NCBI GenBank assembly: GCA_034440635.1
Contig: JAOTON010000899.1
Coordinates: 146,235-210,234, forward strand
DNA: 64,000 bases
Direction: 5' to 3'
Source of the DNA: Lepas anatifera
Lineage: Eukaryota; Arthropoda; Thecostraca; Lepadidae
The notes under the pieces are model-generated. The model was not told the DNA's origin and ran no database searches. It saw only the letters and a program-made list of their open reading frames with translations. Made by a program: the position numbers and the translations under genes. Of the stretch, positions 53,240-64,000 are shown piece after piece (the stretch's first letter is position 1; every line of letters starts with the position of its first letter).

Positions 53240-54020
53240 TGAATGTCAGGGGAGTTGCCGGCTGCCAAAGGTGCAGCCGATGTACTCAGCTGACTGGCAC
53301 TGCCGACCGGTGGAGGACACGATAGCCTGCGGTCAGAACGCACCCCATGCCTCCACTCTTGCCTCCGGTTAGGGTTCACAGTCACGGTCAGTAGCGGTGC
53401 GGTCAGGGCCGTAAGAGTTGGCCACCCGTCTCCACTCTCACTTTCTCCGGCGGTGGCGGCGCCCGCAGCGACGCGGCGTCCCCGCGTGCGCCGCTGGCGA
53501 CGCCACCACGCGACGATGCCAGCAGCCGGCGGCTGCCCGCATACCCCTAGCTTCTCAAGGCTTGCGGTGAAAGTTGTTTACTCGATATGCGATCAGGAGG
53601 AAGCGGAAGACGCGCAGAGACGCCAAAACAAACAATTGTCTTCACACGTGGCTATAAGGCCTGCCCAGTATAAGCTTGCTGCACACCTATAGCTAAAACG
53701 CCAACCAGTTCAAACCCACGTAACTAGCATCCCTTGTGAATTGTCATGAGTGGAGTTTTGGCACCTCTAGGGGTGTGCACGCACATGGCGGGAGACAGCG
53801 TCCTTCAACTCTGGCTTTGTGCGCCGCCGCTGGTTCAAAGGGCCTGCGTGCGGCTGCGTGTGGAGGAGAGGACCGGTGAGGAGGCGCTGCCGGCAGCAGT
53901 GGCGGCCCGTGGCGCAGACCAAAGTGCGCCGATAACGCACCGCATTGTGTGGCTACTGCTGCGTCCATGCCTATCTGAAGAGGTAAAAGCAAGGGCGACT
54001 TTATCGGAGGAGCGAATTTG
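53240..54020. other. CpG-rich region
   Basis: Two GC-rich blocks (53390-53530 and 53750-53960). Short frames on both strands, none recognised. Confidence 0.3.
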
Positions 54021-54124
54021 AGGGATACATGTGGATAGGCGCCTGTGTCGACAGACGCCTGTGAATTACTCAGAGTGCCAAGGAGCTCAGCCCCCGTTAG
54101 TGTTGTTCTGAACAAAAGCCTCAC

Positions 54125-55031
54125 TTAACACCCGCCCTGGTGAGCCTCCGAGCCACTTTCGCCCTGGTGGGGGGTGTTCAAATACCCCCCCTCGAACTTG
54201 GCTCCTATGCTGGATAGCGAAAAAACGCGAACGCTGGTGGATAGCTCATAAAAATTCATGAAGAAACTAAATCAGCCATTTTTGGATCAGTTCAATATTT
54301 AGGTCATGACAGGTCAAAGAAGGTGACATGTTATTTCTGACCGCGGCGCCCAAAGGTGACATAATGGACCTGACCTACGGCCAGGTCAAGCCACCATCTA
54401 TCCTAGCATTGTTAATATGCATATCAATCGACCCACAATAGCAGTGCAAGCACAATTGTATCAAATAAAAGCTTTATGACCATTTCCTGCAAAGTTATTG
54501 ATACAAGTCTGAAAACCTACTTAAGTAGGCCTAGATAACATCTGAGAGGCCACAGGTCCAAACTAGCAACATGAACCTATAATGGGTTCTAGGATACCAT
54601 AATTTAGGGAATACGAAGGTATTGCAAGCGGAATCTAGTGAAGGAGAGCAATGTTTCGGTCAATTTTCGTTTTCCACGTGCATTTCCAATGGAGAGATCA
54701 TGATCCGTACCTGACCCTAGGTCATCGATATGAAAAATCCCGGAGTATGTTTTGTAGTACTCAGTGTGTTTATTATGTGGTATAAGTTTGAATTTGATAG
54801 ACTCATCCTTTTCTTACTTATGCCACCTTAACCAGTTTTGGGGGTGCGGTCACTTGACCTGCAATGGTGACCTGACCTGAGATGATCCAACCTTAAAATG
54901 TCGAGGGAAGTTTCGGAATTGATCAAGGATAAGTTGACCTAGACACGGCGGCGCTTCGCGCCGCCGTTTTCCGTATCTCCGGAAAACACGAGGGGGGGTT
55001 TCCAATAACCCTGCACCGGGGTGAAGGTTAA
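54125..55031. mobile_element. GGTCA-family TTAA element, about 900 bp
   Basis: The left end TTAACACCCGCCCTGGTG (TTAA 54125-54128) and right end caccggggtgaaggTTAA (55028-55031) are imperfect inverted copies. Each is followed by a G/C stem block (aataccccccctcg / gagggggggtttcc). The interior 54680-54960 matches 11480-11770 (tttccaatggagag, cctaggtcatcgatat, gtgacctgacctgagatga). Confidence 0.65.
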
Positions 55032-55484
55032 AAGGAATGTGGCACCTTGGTCGAATCCTGGAATTTAGTGTTATTAGGCGTACTTCTAGTCAAAAATAAT
55101 GAAACCACTCACGATTTCTCTGAAAAATGTACAATAAGCTCAATATTTGGTTTTTAAAAATACTCCTCTAGAAAAAGAAATAAATATCAGTCTGTGGATG
55201 ATGTCACGATCCGGCAACCACCACCATACTTGAAACGCTTCAAGGGCTTCGATTGACTGATGCTCATCGTGACGTCAGCATATGTCGTCACACCAGTAGC
55301 TCACAACAATGGCCGCCGGCGACGGGGGCTGAGGGGGGCTGGTGTCAGGTAGGTTTTAGCTTTTTTCTACGGAAATATCGAGTTCCAAGACAAATGAAAT
55401 ATGAAGTACCGGGTTTTCCGACCTGCTTTACAACTTGGCTATCTCAGTTAAAATCACGTTGTGAAGGTGCCACATTCCCTTTAA
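55028..55484. mobile_element. Family 1 TTAA MITE, 449 bp between TTAA sites
   Basis: The ends AAGGAATGTGGCACCTT at 55032 and AAGGTGCCACATTCCCT ending 55480 are near-perfect inverted copies flanked by TTAA at 55028-55031 and 55481-55484. Its left TTAA is also the right TTAA of the preceding element. It holds a caacaatggccgcc motif at about 55303. Confidence 0.8.
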
Positions 55485-55722
55485 TGCATGTTTTTTTCAG
55501 AAATGAGCTATCTCACTGAGGATATTTCGAAACAATATTTTGTTCTCGAATAAATGCATGCAAATCTAATGACCATTTTATTCCGCATTTTGATAAAATT
55601 GATCACTGGAGCGAGACCTCTCTTCTGAATTGTAACTACAGTCTGCTCCTATCTCTCAAGATTCGGATTTCGAATTGATAAGGATTCCAGTTCCACATGT
55701 ATAGTCTTGTTTTGTTTAGGGC

Positions 55723-55870
55723 TTAAAGGGAGTGCCACACTTTTAAAATTGGTTTTGAACAGATATAATAGTTTTGTAGAATGTGGTGGGAAACCACTAT
55801 TGGCATATTTAATATTACCTAAAGCTCGTGGTATAAAATTTCCGCCAGCTTTAAAGCTCAAAGTAGAGGG
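55723..55870. mobile_element. Family 2 MITE fragment, reversed
   Basis: TTAAAGGGAGTGCCACACTT and then gaaaccactattggcatatt and ggtataaaatttccgccagc match the complement of 17480-17625. An 85-codon frame here is only a read through the repeat. Confidence 0.65.
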
Positions 55871-56049
55871 GCTTATTACCTTATTTCAAACCCTGAAGGA
55901 ATACCTCCTATATGGTTGCAGTAATCTGATTGATCGTAAGCCCTACACCTCGCCCACTCGCTGAAAATGCCATGCTAGCGAGTGAACCAGCATGCAGTAT
56001 GCCTGCCGACCGAAAACTTCGGGCGAGTGCACAGAAAGAATTTATTACA

Positions 56050-57600
56050 AGGTACAAGCTTAAAATTGTGTTTCTACAAGGTTTACCATTGCAGAACAAT
56101 AGTTGCACCGTAGTTCAATTACCGAAGTAAAACAACCCTGGTTACGTCACTAGCATAAAGCAATGCAATTACTACGGAATGACAACCTTGCCTTGTGCCA
56201 CAATAGTGTGCGCCTCGTTCATACCTGGTTCATCATTTGCTTGCGCACCAGCTCTGCACTAACTGAATGCTAGGCGTTGTAGTGGCATTGTAAGTAGCTG
56301 GTAGGTAAAGCTATGGCTTTGTTGCACCCTTGCTCGGCCATTGTCGTTTGACTATGGTTTCAAATACCTGCTCGGGTTACGGTCGCCATTTTGCTTTCTG
56401 TTTACCCGTGGCAATACACAGTGGCCTGGCACGCATGCCATGTAGGTTAGAATAAATGTGACTCATTTTAATAATCAATCGTGGAGCTTTGGAAGCTGTC
56501 TGGAATATTTGTCAGTGATCTGCGAGTGGAAAGTATTGTTCTCTGTTCCAATAGTTGAAAAGTGAGACATTTTGGAATGGTCAATCCAGGTCCAGGTAAG
56601 TAGGTATGTGGCTACTTCAGGCATGTATGCCATATTGGTATTAAGGCTCATATTTTCGTGTCAAACGAGCACAGACTATTTGATCATATGGCTTAGGTAC
56701 CTGCAGTGGGTAAAACCTAATTGTGTTTGCCTTATGGGCCCGTTTGAAAAATAGGGTGAGTTGAGTTCCAATGTGATCTTGTTGGTGTCTTCAGATGGAT
56801 CGGCGCCTGATGAGTGATGCTGTGTTTTACCGATATGGGAAAGACAATGTGCGGGCTATTTTCTTGCTTGAGGGGTGTCTCAATGCTTACCCTTTTTCTA
56901 CCGATGGTCTTCCGGTTGCATTTGGGGCCAGAAAACGCTTTAGCTTTCGCATAGAGACTGAAAAGTTCCTTTTGAAGCAGAGGTAGGTACAACGGGAGGG
57001 GCTAAGAGGGCTCAAGCCCCCTTCCACACCATGAAATGTCGCCAAAGTGCCTAAAGTAAATGCGTAGTCGGATGCTGTCCAGACACTATGGCAGGGGAGG
57101 CGCGAGCGCCCAAGCTCCCCCCGAAATGAAGTCCTGGATCTGCCGCTGTTGTAAAGACGTAATCGGAGTCTCGTTTTACCCTTGTAAGAAGCCTTGCAAC
57201 ACCCTTGTTCCCTCCCCGTTACGCACTGGTAAAGCGGTTGTGTAAGCAAGGTTATAATCTCGTCACGCTCTTATAGGAAGGCTGCGGTTGCGTACAAGGC
57301 GGACACAAGGCTTTGTTCTACCCTTGTTATGGGGTAATCATGACCTAGTAGAGGCTTGTGGGGACGTTGTCAGCCATTGTCTTTGCCATGTTGGTTGTAC
57401 AACGTCTTCTAGCAACCCTTGTCGTACTATGGTTCTACCATTGTTCTACATGGTTTTTCCTTGTATTTCCCTTGTTTTCGTGGCACGGATTTTGAACGTA
57501 CAAGCTTTGCGTTTTACCCTAGTAATTTTCCATGTAAACAAGGGTCTGACAAGGTTTGCCCTTGTAAAAAAAAATTTCTGTGTGGTTGTTCATTGCAGAA
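56050..57600. other. Stretch with recurring ACCCTTGT / ACAAGG words
   Basis: From 57170 to 57570 the word cccttgt (or its complement) recurs every few tens of bases in context like gttttacccttgt. An isolated similar patch is at 56070-56110. No unit length is clear. No gene is seen. Confidence 0.4.
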
Positions 57601-57747
57601 CGTCACTGGACAGAAGTGTGCCCAGCGTCACACATCACATTCTCCCTCCCCCATACTTGCCAAAACAAATATCAATTATGTTTTTTTCTTCAAAATCTAG
57701 CTCTGAAATTGTTTCTTTACATCAGGCATAAGCACCATCTTCCCCTC

Positions 57748-58178
57748 CCCACGGCCACCGTAACTCCATCTGTTGTTCATTTTTTTGCACCAGTTGGACG
57801 GGCAGACTGAGAGTACGATTGCCGTGGCAAGTGAAAAAATATTATATCTACTGATGATGAGAGCTGACATCCTCAGCGGAAAATGGTTTGTGAGTCATGC
57901 CATTATTTCACCATGTATTTGAATAGCCCCCGTATGCGATTTTTGCCACGCGGAAACGCTGTGAATGGGCCTTTACAGCGGGGCTATGATCAAGGTTTGG
58001 AATTTCACTGATCATCAAAAATGTTGTTTTGATGACGTCCCACCCATATTGCTAGAAAAGAGGAAATATTTCTGTTTTCAGCGTGTAAAAGTAGGGGAAA
58101 TTTGGTTTCCTGATTTTCAGACCTTATTTTTTCTTAAATTATTATTTTTAGAATTTCGACAAAGTGGTTCATTCCCTT
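57748..58178 (+). repeat. Interspersed repeat, copy 2 (partner 33035-33466)
   Basis: Aligned with 33035-33466 over about 430 bases with small gaps, ending cgacaaagtggttcattccc then TTA. Confidence 0.7.
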
Positions 58179-58789
58179 AGCGATGCACCAATGATGAGAT
58201 TTATGGCGTCGAGGGGGTGGGGAAACCAGTTGTGCTGGGGCTAGGGCAAGGCGCCTAAACCTCTTTTTTGGCTGAGTTAGACCCTGCACGACCCATTGCT
58301 AACTTCAAATGTCACATGAATGTCCAACCACGCGCGGTAGCCGACTATGCCACCCAGGCCCTCACACACACCGTCAAATTCGAGTGGTTTCAATTTATCA
58401 CCCCGCTTTAGCTGGGGGTCATTTTATGTTCGAAACCTATAGAAACACCTTCTTTCTGTGCCGTAAGTTTTCCGTTAAATTGGAGAGTGGGTCCAAATCT
58501 CAAATGGGAGCAAATCAACTACCTACCCTTGATCTATGCTGAAAATATTTATGTCCATAAGTCACAGGCCCTGCAATTTCCACTGGAACTGTCCAATGAT
58601 GCTAAAAAAGATAGAACAAGAAAAAACTTGTGCGGGATGTGTTCAAAATGATACCTTTTACCAGCATAACTAGATTCTGAACAAACAAGATAAAGCTCGA
58701 ATATGTCTCAAATTACAGCCAGATGTGACTAGGGCCTGGTCCAAGCGGATTGACGTGCCCCCCCCCTCCTCCCCGCCTAACTTCGCCGC

Positions 58790-59125
58790 CCCGGTAGCTC
58801 AGTTGGTAGAGCGTTGGGCTCCGGCCCGCTGCTCAGAAGCATGCAGTGGCAGTGCATGTCCAGGCTTGGGATCGGTTCCCCTGAGACGCTCCAGTGCTCA
58901 ATAGTTTATCCGACGTCGGTCGGCTGGCAACTGACTGGTTAGAGGGTGACCTGAGCGGGGCGGCCGTCCCTGTGATTTGTGACACGTTAAACCTTGGCTT
59001 CTAAATCAACCCTTCATTGTGGGAGTTGCTCGTTCGGGTGGTGGGGTCGGGGTCTCCGTGACAAGTCCATTGATGGCTTTAGTGAGACTCCGACTCCAGC
59101 AGTCGAACTGAGAACAACTTGGACA
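58790..59125 (+). mobile_element. tRNA-derived SINE, type A
   Basis: The head ccggtagctcagttggtaga then gcgttgggctccggcccgct; the B-box position reads gggatcggttcccctgag, a variant form; the body gagacgctccagtgctcaat, ggtcggctggcaactgactg, gggcggccgtccctgtg; near the 3' end gacacgttaaaccttggc. It extends through agttgctcgttcgggtggtg to an A-rich end, like the copy at 20334-20650. Confidence 0.85.
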
Positions 59126-59339
59126 AAATTTATTTCATGAAAAAATAAAAAAAGACTCAAATTGTTGCCTGTTTTCTTCAAAAAAACTACGTTTTCACGA
59201 TTTTTTGGCCCCGCTGTCCACCCCTCCCCCAACTCGCCCACCCCCAGCCACTAGCCTAGATCCGGCACTGGATGTCACCACTGGCGTTTTTGTTTGCACT
59301 GGCATTAAAGAAAATACCTTCATCGTCCTTTTTATACTT

Positions 59340-59500
59340 ACAGAAAATGTGGTGTCTTCATGCTGGGATTTCAGCTGAGATAGCTATCTGATAGAGCTTT
59401 GAGAGAGCAAGCAGCACGACCTGCTTATATTCTATCTGTCCCAGGACGAGTGAGATAGACTAAATTTACCCCCTCTCGACCCCGTCGACACCTGGTGGTC
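59340..59500 (+). mobile_element. Family 1 MITE left-end fragment
   Basis: aaaatgtggtgtcttcatgc, tgagatagctatctgataga and accccctctcgaccccgtcg parallel 52132-52290. Confidence 0.55.
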
Positions 59501-59540
59501 TCGTGCCCATTGAAAAGCATGGTATGGTGCCGTTATTTTG

Positions 59541-60152
59541 ACATAGGCGGATCCAGTGGACACGGGGAAACTTGCCCCCCCCCCACCCCGATCGACCTTC
59601 GGCGCATCCTGAAAAGGCCACGGCGCCTGCTGAAAGTTCGATGGCGGCCCCCTCAGAGGTTGCTTCCTGCCCTCGCCGTCCGGGTGTGAGTATTGGCACC
59701 CCCGTGATAGAATTCGCGTCTACCTGATAGGTTTTTTTGCAAGCCTGAATTTATTTTTTCCTCAATATTTCACAGAACTGCAGGACTAGCCTACCAGTCC
59801 ATCTGACCGTTTGTTCCCATCATTGGGCAGGGGTGACAGCACAATCCCATCGTTGCAGGGTGGCAGGACAATCCCACGATCTCATTTGAAAACAGTTACA
59901 GGGGCGACCGACCCGTCCAGAACATTCGCAATGTGCGGGGCGAGTGGGGCCGGGAGAAGCAGAGACGGTTGTGCGAGATTGGAATTCTTTGAGCTGAGAG
60001 GCTGGCGTGGCAGGGGGATCAGGTGATTTGATATAGTCAGGAATGGTCCCTTTTTACACCACTTTTCCGCCTAAAAGTAACACCCCCTGGTCCGGATGGT
60101 GCCCTCACCCCCGACCGTGTGTTCCTCATCGTAAATCCTGGATCCGCCCATG
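59541..60152. mobile_element. GGATCC-ended repeat, with insertion
   Basis: The left end cataggcggatccag and right end cctggatccgcccatg are inverted copies. The inner left part (ggcgcatcctgaaaaggcca, ggcacccccgtgatagaatt) parallels 61950-62100; the central 59750-60030 is unrelated and may be inserted. Confidence 0.55.
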
Positions 60153-60880
60153 AATGCTGACACAAACCTTTATCACCGCGGCCAGCTAAAAATGTTTGGT
60201 ATGTCTCAAAAGAGGTGGCGGTGCTGGCTGGTGTATGGGTCACCATGTTCGCCTTTTACATGATATTGTTTCTTCATCCTTTCGATAATGCAGAGAAATG
60301 CTGAGGGTTGTAAAATGCTACAGCTCCGAATTGTCGGCAATACCCTATCCAGATAACAGCCATCTTAACATTAATGGAACTAAAACTGGACATCACCACT
60401 AATCGTATTTACTCATCGTGCATGTTGCAACAAACAGGGGTACACACCCGTGATTTCCGTGGCAACGAAATTTGCCAATCCTTCAGGCAGTGCCTCAAAG
60501 AAGGGCGGGGGGGATTTTCCGGGGCTAATTTTGCTCGAAGAGCTTTTCTCATGTGACTGATTGCAAATGGTGTAATCTAGTGTTATATCGTGCATTGCAT
60601 GTAATAGTGTGTAGATTGTAGATGTAGGTAGGTAGGCAGCTATGCATGCTATTGGCAGCAGCGGCGGAGAGCCCGGATTTAAGGAGGGCTTCATGGCTTT
60701 TCAACCCATTTCTTCCCAGTCAACGCTTTATGATTAGTTTTAGAATCCATCATATAAGGGGCTACACTACCCTTATTCCACCGCCAATGGTTAGGTACTG
60801 TACGCATGTTACTGACATATTTTACCTATATAGGCACCATTTTTCTTCGTTAAAAGCATACAAGATACAGAGGCACAAAC

Positions 60881-61600
60881 TTGCCCGTCTTGCGGCCATC
60901 TCCCCCAGCTGAGACAGCTGTGAAGGAGCAAGGCCAGTCTCTGCCGCCAGATCAGACGGTGGGTACAAAGGCGCGCGGCGGCGGCATCGGTGGCGGTGAT
61001 GATCTTCCCGACGCTGCTGTTCGCGACGAGATGAATGGACCAGTGGTAGCCCCGGGTCACGCACAGTCGCGACACCCGCCGCGCACTGTGCGGCGGCGCG
61101 CATGTACAGGGCAGGCACAGGGTGAGCCCTACTCACGCAGGGCCGCCGCCAGCCCGCACGCCACGTGGTCGAGCCCACTCACCGGTCGGCGCCATCTTTG
61201 ACGGAGGGAAACGCTGCGTATCCCAGGGATTACAGCTGTTGACTAGTCTTCATTATGATTGAGTCAATTATACACGTTTTTGGTGGTCTTAGATTTTGTG
61301 GCACTTTTCCAATGTCAAATAACCCTGAAATGTCAAGTTAGTATTCGAGAATGACGGGAGGTGCAGCTAGCTCCGCCCCCTCGCGTTGATCCCCTATTTC
61401 CACTCAGGGAAAGGCTATTCCGGTCGCCCGTATCCCATCCACAACCCTTCCCCTCCGCAACCCTTGTTTACTGCCAACCCCGAGCAGCGATGGCGGTCCA
61501 TCCCCGCTACAACATGGCCGGCCGCGCCACCGCCGCAGGATCGCATACTGCTGGGATGTGTCGCGGTGGTGCACAGGCTGATGAGGTCTGGGGCTTGTGC
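60881..61600. other. CpG-rich region with promoter-like features
   Basis: Two GC-rich blocks (60930-61195 and 61480-61600). On the minus strand 61199-61174 reads aagatggcgccgaccg|gtgagt, i.e. an ATG in good context followed after 13 bases by a strong donor, as in short first exons. Downstream reading is not resolved. Plus-strand frames 60881-61201 and 61361-61744 are unrecognised. Confidence 0.35.
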
Positions 61601-61916
61601 ATATGCACAGTGCGCAAGAACCACCAATGTTGTTATCACTCAGAAAACAAGCAGAGACAGAGACGCGCGGCGTTTGTGCTTCGAACCGTGGAGACAGCAG
61701 TTACGATTGGGCCTCTAAGGTTACCTGCCAACTTGGACGCATGATGCGACTTATCATCATGACTGCGGAAAATGGGGAAGGGAGCTATGACGCCCAGCAT
61801 TTCAATTTTCATCTACCAGCCCAACAGATTAACCTGGAAGAATGATATTAAACGCCCTCAGGCCGCGCCTATAACCTAGACGTTTTGTGCCTAAACGAAA
61901 GAGCGATAAAAACTAT

Positions 61917-62180
61917 AAGCGGATCCAGGGGGCAAGGGGGCACGTGCCCCCTCCTGATCGACCCTCGGTGCCCCCTAAAATGGTCACGGCGCCCCACTGA
62001 AGGGTTGATGGTGCCCCCTGAAATGTCGCTTCCCACCCCTCCCAGGATGCAAAAATCGGCGCCCACCGATAAGATTTTGCGCCCATCTGATAGGTTTTGC
62101 CGGTCAAAAGTGGCGCCCCTCGGACCGCATGGCGCCCCCGGAAAAGATTCTCCTCAGATCGGAAATCCTGGATCCGCCTA
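61917..62180. mobile_element. GGATCC-ended repeat, complete copy, about 265 bp
   Basis: It begins agcggatccaggg and ends tcctggatccgcctat, inverted copies. The interior is a series of ggcgcccc / ccccctgaaat words. Related fragments are at 46100-46260, 59541-60152 and perhaps 39700-39845. Confidence 0.65.
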
Positions 62181-62845
62181 TGATAAAAACGCCCAGAACC
62201 AATGCACGCATTTCATGACCGAGTCTACAATCTCAAATCGATCCGAATGCTATCTCAAAATATTTAGCCGCCGGCAGGTCGGGAATTACTGAGCCTGCTT
62301 ATCTCAGCGCCGGTGTTTCGGTTGTGGCGGCTGCACGCAGCAGCGGCTGCCAGGTCAGTGGTGGAGGTGGAGCCCTCTCCAGCGAGCCGGCGGCAGGCCA
62401 CAGGTGTCGCTAACCGGCCCAGCCCCGCTCCACGCACACTGCGTGTAGGTCATAGAACGGTGCGTACACCGGTTTTGGTCCGGTCACACCTAATGAGGGC
62501 AGCATCGGTCAGTGCGGTGGGGAGCGGCCAGTTTGACCGTGGAGCTGTTGTCCAGTCCATACTGGGCCGAGTTCACTTCCAACCATACCACAGTGGCACA
62601 GCCCCAGCGTTAGACTACGCTTCAACTTCGATACGCTGTCCGAAAATGGAATACAAATACTGGGTTCTAATCTTGGGAGCGTTTGAGCACAAATTTAACT
62701 AATATTTGATTCGGAAATGGAACAAAACATAAAAAGGAAGAACATAAGGATGTTTGACGATCCTAAACAACAGCGGTGGGAGGCTACCTCGTCGTTTCGA
62801 GAGCTCCATATCTGAGAAGAGGGAGCCGTGAATGCACTAAATTCA

Positions 62846-62945
62846 ATACTTAATGTGAATGGGCCACTTTGTCGGGATTCCATAATATAACTCAGAACAA
62901 CATAAGTCTGTGGATCAGCAAAACTATATCTTATTTCCACCTTCA
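62846..62945. mobile_element. Family 2 MITE-like fragment
   Basis: ttaatgtgaatgggccactt then tgtcgggattccataat resembles the start of the copies at 17120 and 45046. Only about 90 bases are comparable. Confidence 0.4.
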
Positions 62946-63026
62946 ATCGCTCAAAACAAAAATGAACTCTTGTTACCCTTATTAAAAACTTTTGTTACCC
63001 TCGGTTGGCGATAAGGATCGGGAGTT

Positions 63027-63272
63027 GCCGCCCCGGTAGCTCAGTTGGTAGAGCGTTGGGCTCCGGCCCGCTGCTCGGAAGCATGCAGTGGCAGTACATG
63101 TCCAGGCTTGGGATCGGTTCCCCTGAGACGCTCCGGCGCTCAATAGTTTACCCGACGTACAGGTCGGCTGGCAACTGACTGGTGAGAGGGTGACCTGAGC
63201 GGGGCGACCGTCCCCGTGCTTTGTGGGACGTTAAACTTTGGCTTCTAAATTAACCCTTCATTGTGGGTTTTG
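63027..63272 (+). mobile_element. tRNA-derived SINE, type A, abutting an L1/Tx1 fragment
   Basis: Nearly identical to 58790-59020 through aaattaacccttcattgtgg, after which it stops and retroelement coding sequence begins. The distal half seen in the copies at 20334 and 58790 (gttgctcgttcg...) is missing. Confidence 0.85.
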
Positions 63273-63909
63273 AAGATTTGAACTCAACACAAAGAACAGC
63301 AAAGTGGGCATATATTAAATTGACGGAGGGGGAGTTCTTGCCAGTCGACGAAAAATATCACAGTAAATGGTAAACAGAGTTCAACACACAGATCGAATGG
63401 TCAACTGTATATGAAAGGCTACATAAATCTACAGATGATGTCAATTTAAAATGGTTGCACTATCAATGTATTAAGATAATTATTCCTACAAACAGAATTC
63501 TATACATATACGGTCTATCTGAAAGCGATAAATGTAGGTCCTGCCCTATATATTGTGAAACGATTCAACATAGGTTTTGGCACTGTCCTTCGGTTAGACT
63601 CCTCTGGAGCGAAGTTAAGGCGTTACTTGGTCTACAAAATCATATTTCGTGTTAGGATGTTGTTCTCGGTATTGATGTGGGATGTCAAAAGAAAACGCAG
63701 GCGAAGCCAATAACCTTATCATGATCACGAAACAATTTATTTGGAAAAACCGAGAATACCATGGCCGGCTGACCTGCGCAAACCTGCGCCTGTACCTCAA
63801 AGAGTACATTTCAATTGAAAAATATATATCTAGAATTAGGGGACAAGAGCAGAAGTTCGTCGAGCAATGGGAAAACCTAGACACAAGTATAAGGCGAGGA
63901 AACATTTGA
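63273..63909 (+). pseudogene. C-terminal part of an L1/Tx1-like retrotransposon ORF2
   Basis: Reading FEDLNSTQRTAKWAYIKL, then LKWLHYQCIKIIIPTNRILY, then the zinc-knuckle CRSCPIYCETIQHRFWHCPS with LWSEVK. After a stop at 63653 a shifted frame from 63682 continues ANNLIMITKQFIWKNREYHG to the C-terminus. ET-QHxFWxCP and the following xxLIxxAKxFIWK block are typical of the L1/Tx1 group. Broken by a TAA at 63371 and a frameshift near 63680, so inactive. Confidence 0.75.
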
Positions 63910-63939
63910 ATGATTGCAGCTGTAACCTTCAGTAGACTT

Positions 63940-64000
63940 CACTCGCAGATGCTCAATCAAACACATACAGAATGACACATACAGAATGACACACACACAC
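63940..64000 (+). repeat. Short tandem tail of the retrotransposon
   Basis: The 3' end after the coding fragment has acacatacagaatg repeated, then (AC)n to the window edge; this is the usual kind of non-LTR tail. The right border is outside the window. Confidence 0.6.

Noticed and set aside
58793..58880. A functional tRNA gene
   Set aside because: The head is tRNA-like but the anticodon arm and B-box region do not fold as a tRNA, and the sequence continues into a SINE body present in three copies.

Overview
The window is nuclear DNA from an animal. It carries most of one spliced housekeeping gene in a background of transposable elements and satellites. The evidence is GT-AG introns with consistent phases, several tRNA-derived SINE families, L1/Tx1-like, CR1/Jockey-like and probably Penelope-like retroelement fragments, and many short terminal-inverted-repeat elements. 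The exons are GC-rich at third codon positions while introns and intergenic DNA are AT-richer. The repeat mix would suit an invertebrate, but the sequence alone does not let me name a phylum.

The gene is a cytosolic-type cysteinyl-tRNA synthetase on the + strand. Eleven exons lie between 8007 and 23012 and encode about 673 residues, from just after the HIGH-motif region to the stop codon. The first exon(s), with the start codon and HIGH motif, are outside the window to the left. An AATAAA lies at 23279. Several introns carry minisatellites that look seeded by the splice sites themselves. The 3' edge and donor of exon 4 are copied seven times in tandem. The acceptor and first codons of exon 9 are copied many times upstream of the real acceptor. 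A 21-bp array abuts the acceptor of exon 2.

Left of the gene (1-8006): a 3.28-kb foldback element (52-3331) with inverted arms and internal minisatellites sits in a copy of a TTAA-flanked repeat, and the matching empty site is present at 12131-12165. A second TTAA-flanked inverted-repeat element (3841-5223) and one copy of a roughly 1-kb interspersed repeat (5855-6955) follow. The second copy of that repeat (12410-13815) lies in intron 1 and is split by a near-perfect 280-bp hairpin.

Right of the gene (23300-64000): I recognise no further host gene with confidence. The landmarks are a 52-bp minisatellite (25070-26600); SINEs of three types; a mariner-like TIR element (31128-31938); L1/Tx1-like coding fragments (32239-32720 and 63273-63909); a long CA tract (33697-33868); degenerate GGTCTC-rich arrays (34340-35570, 37490-38540); inverted-repeat elements with hammerhead-like motifs (36080-36710 and 41320-42490, the second with a Penelope-like coding fragment); a CT tract (43508-43662); and several TTAA-flanked MITEs. 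A few CpG-rich islands near 30300, 43100-44120, 50700-50950, 53250-54000 and 60880-61600 could be promoters or first exons, but none is proven.
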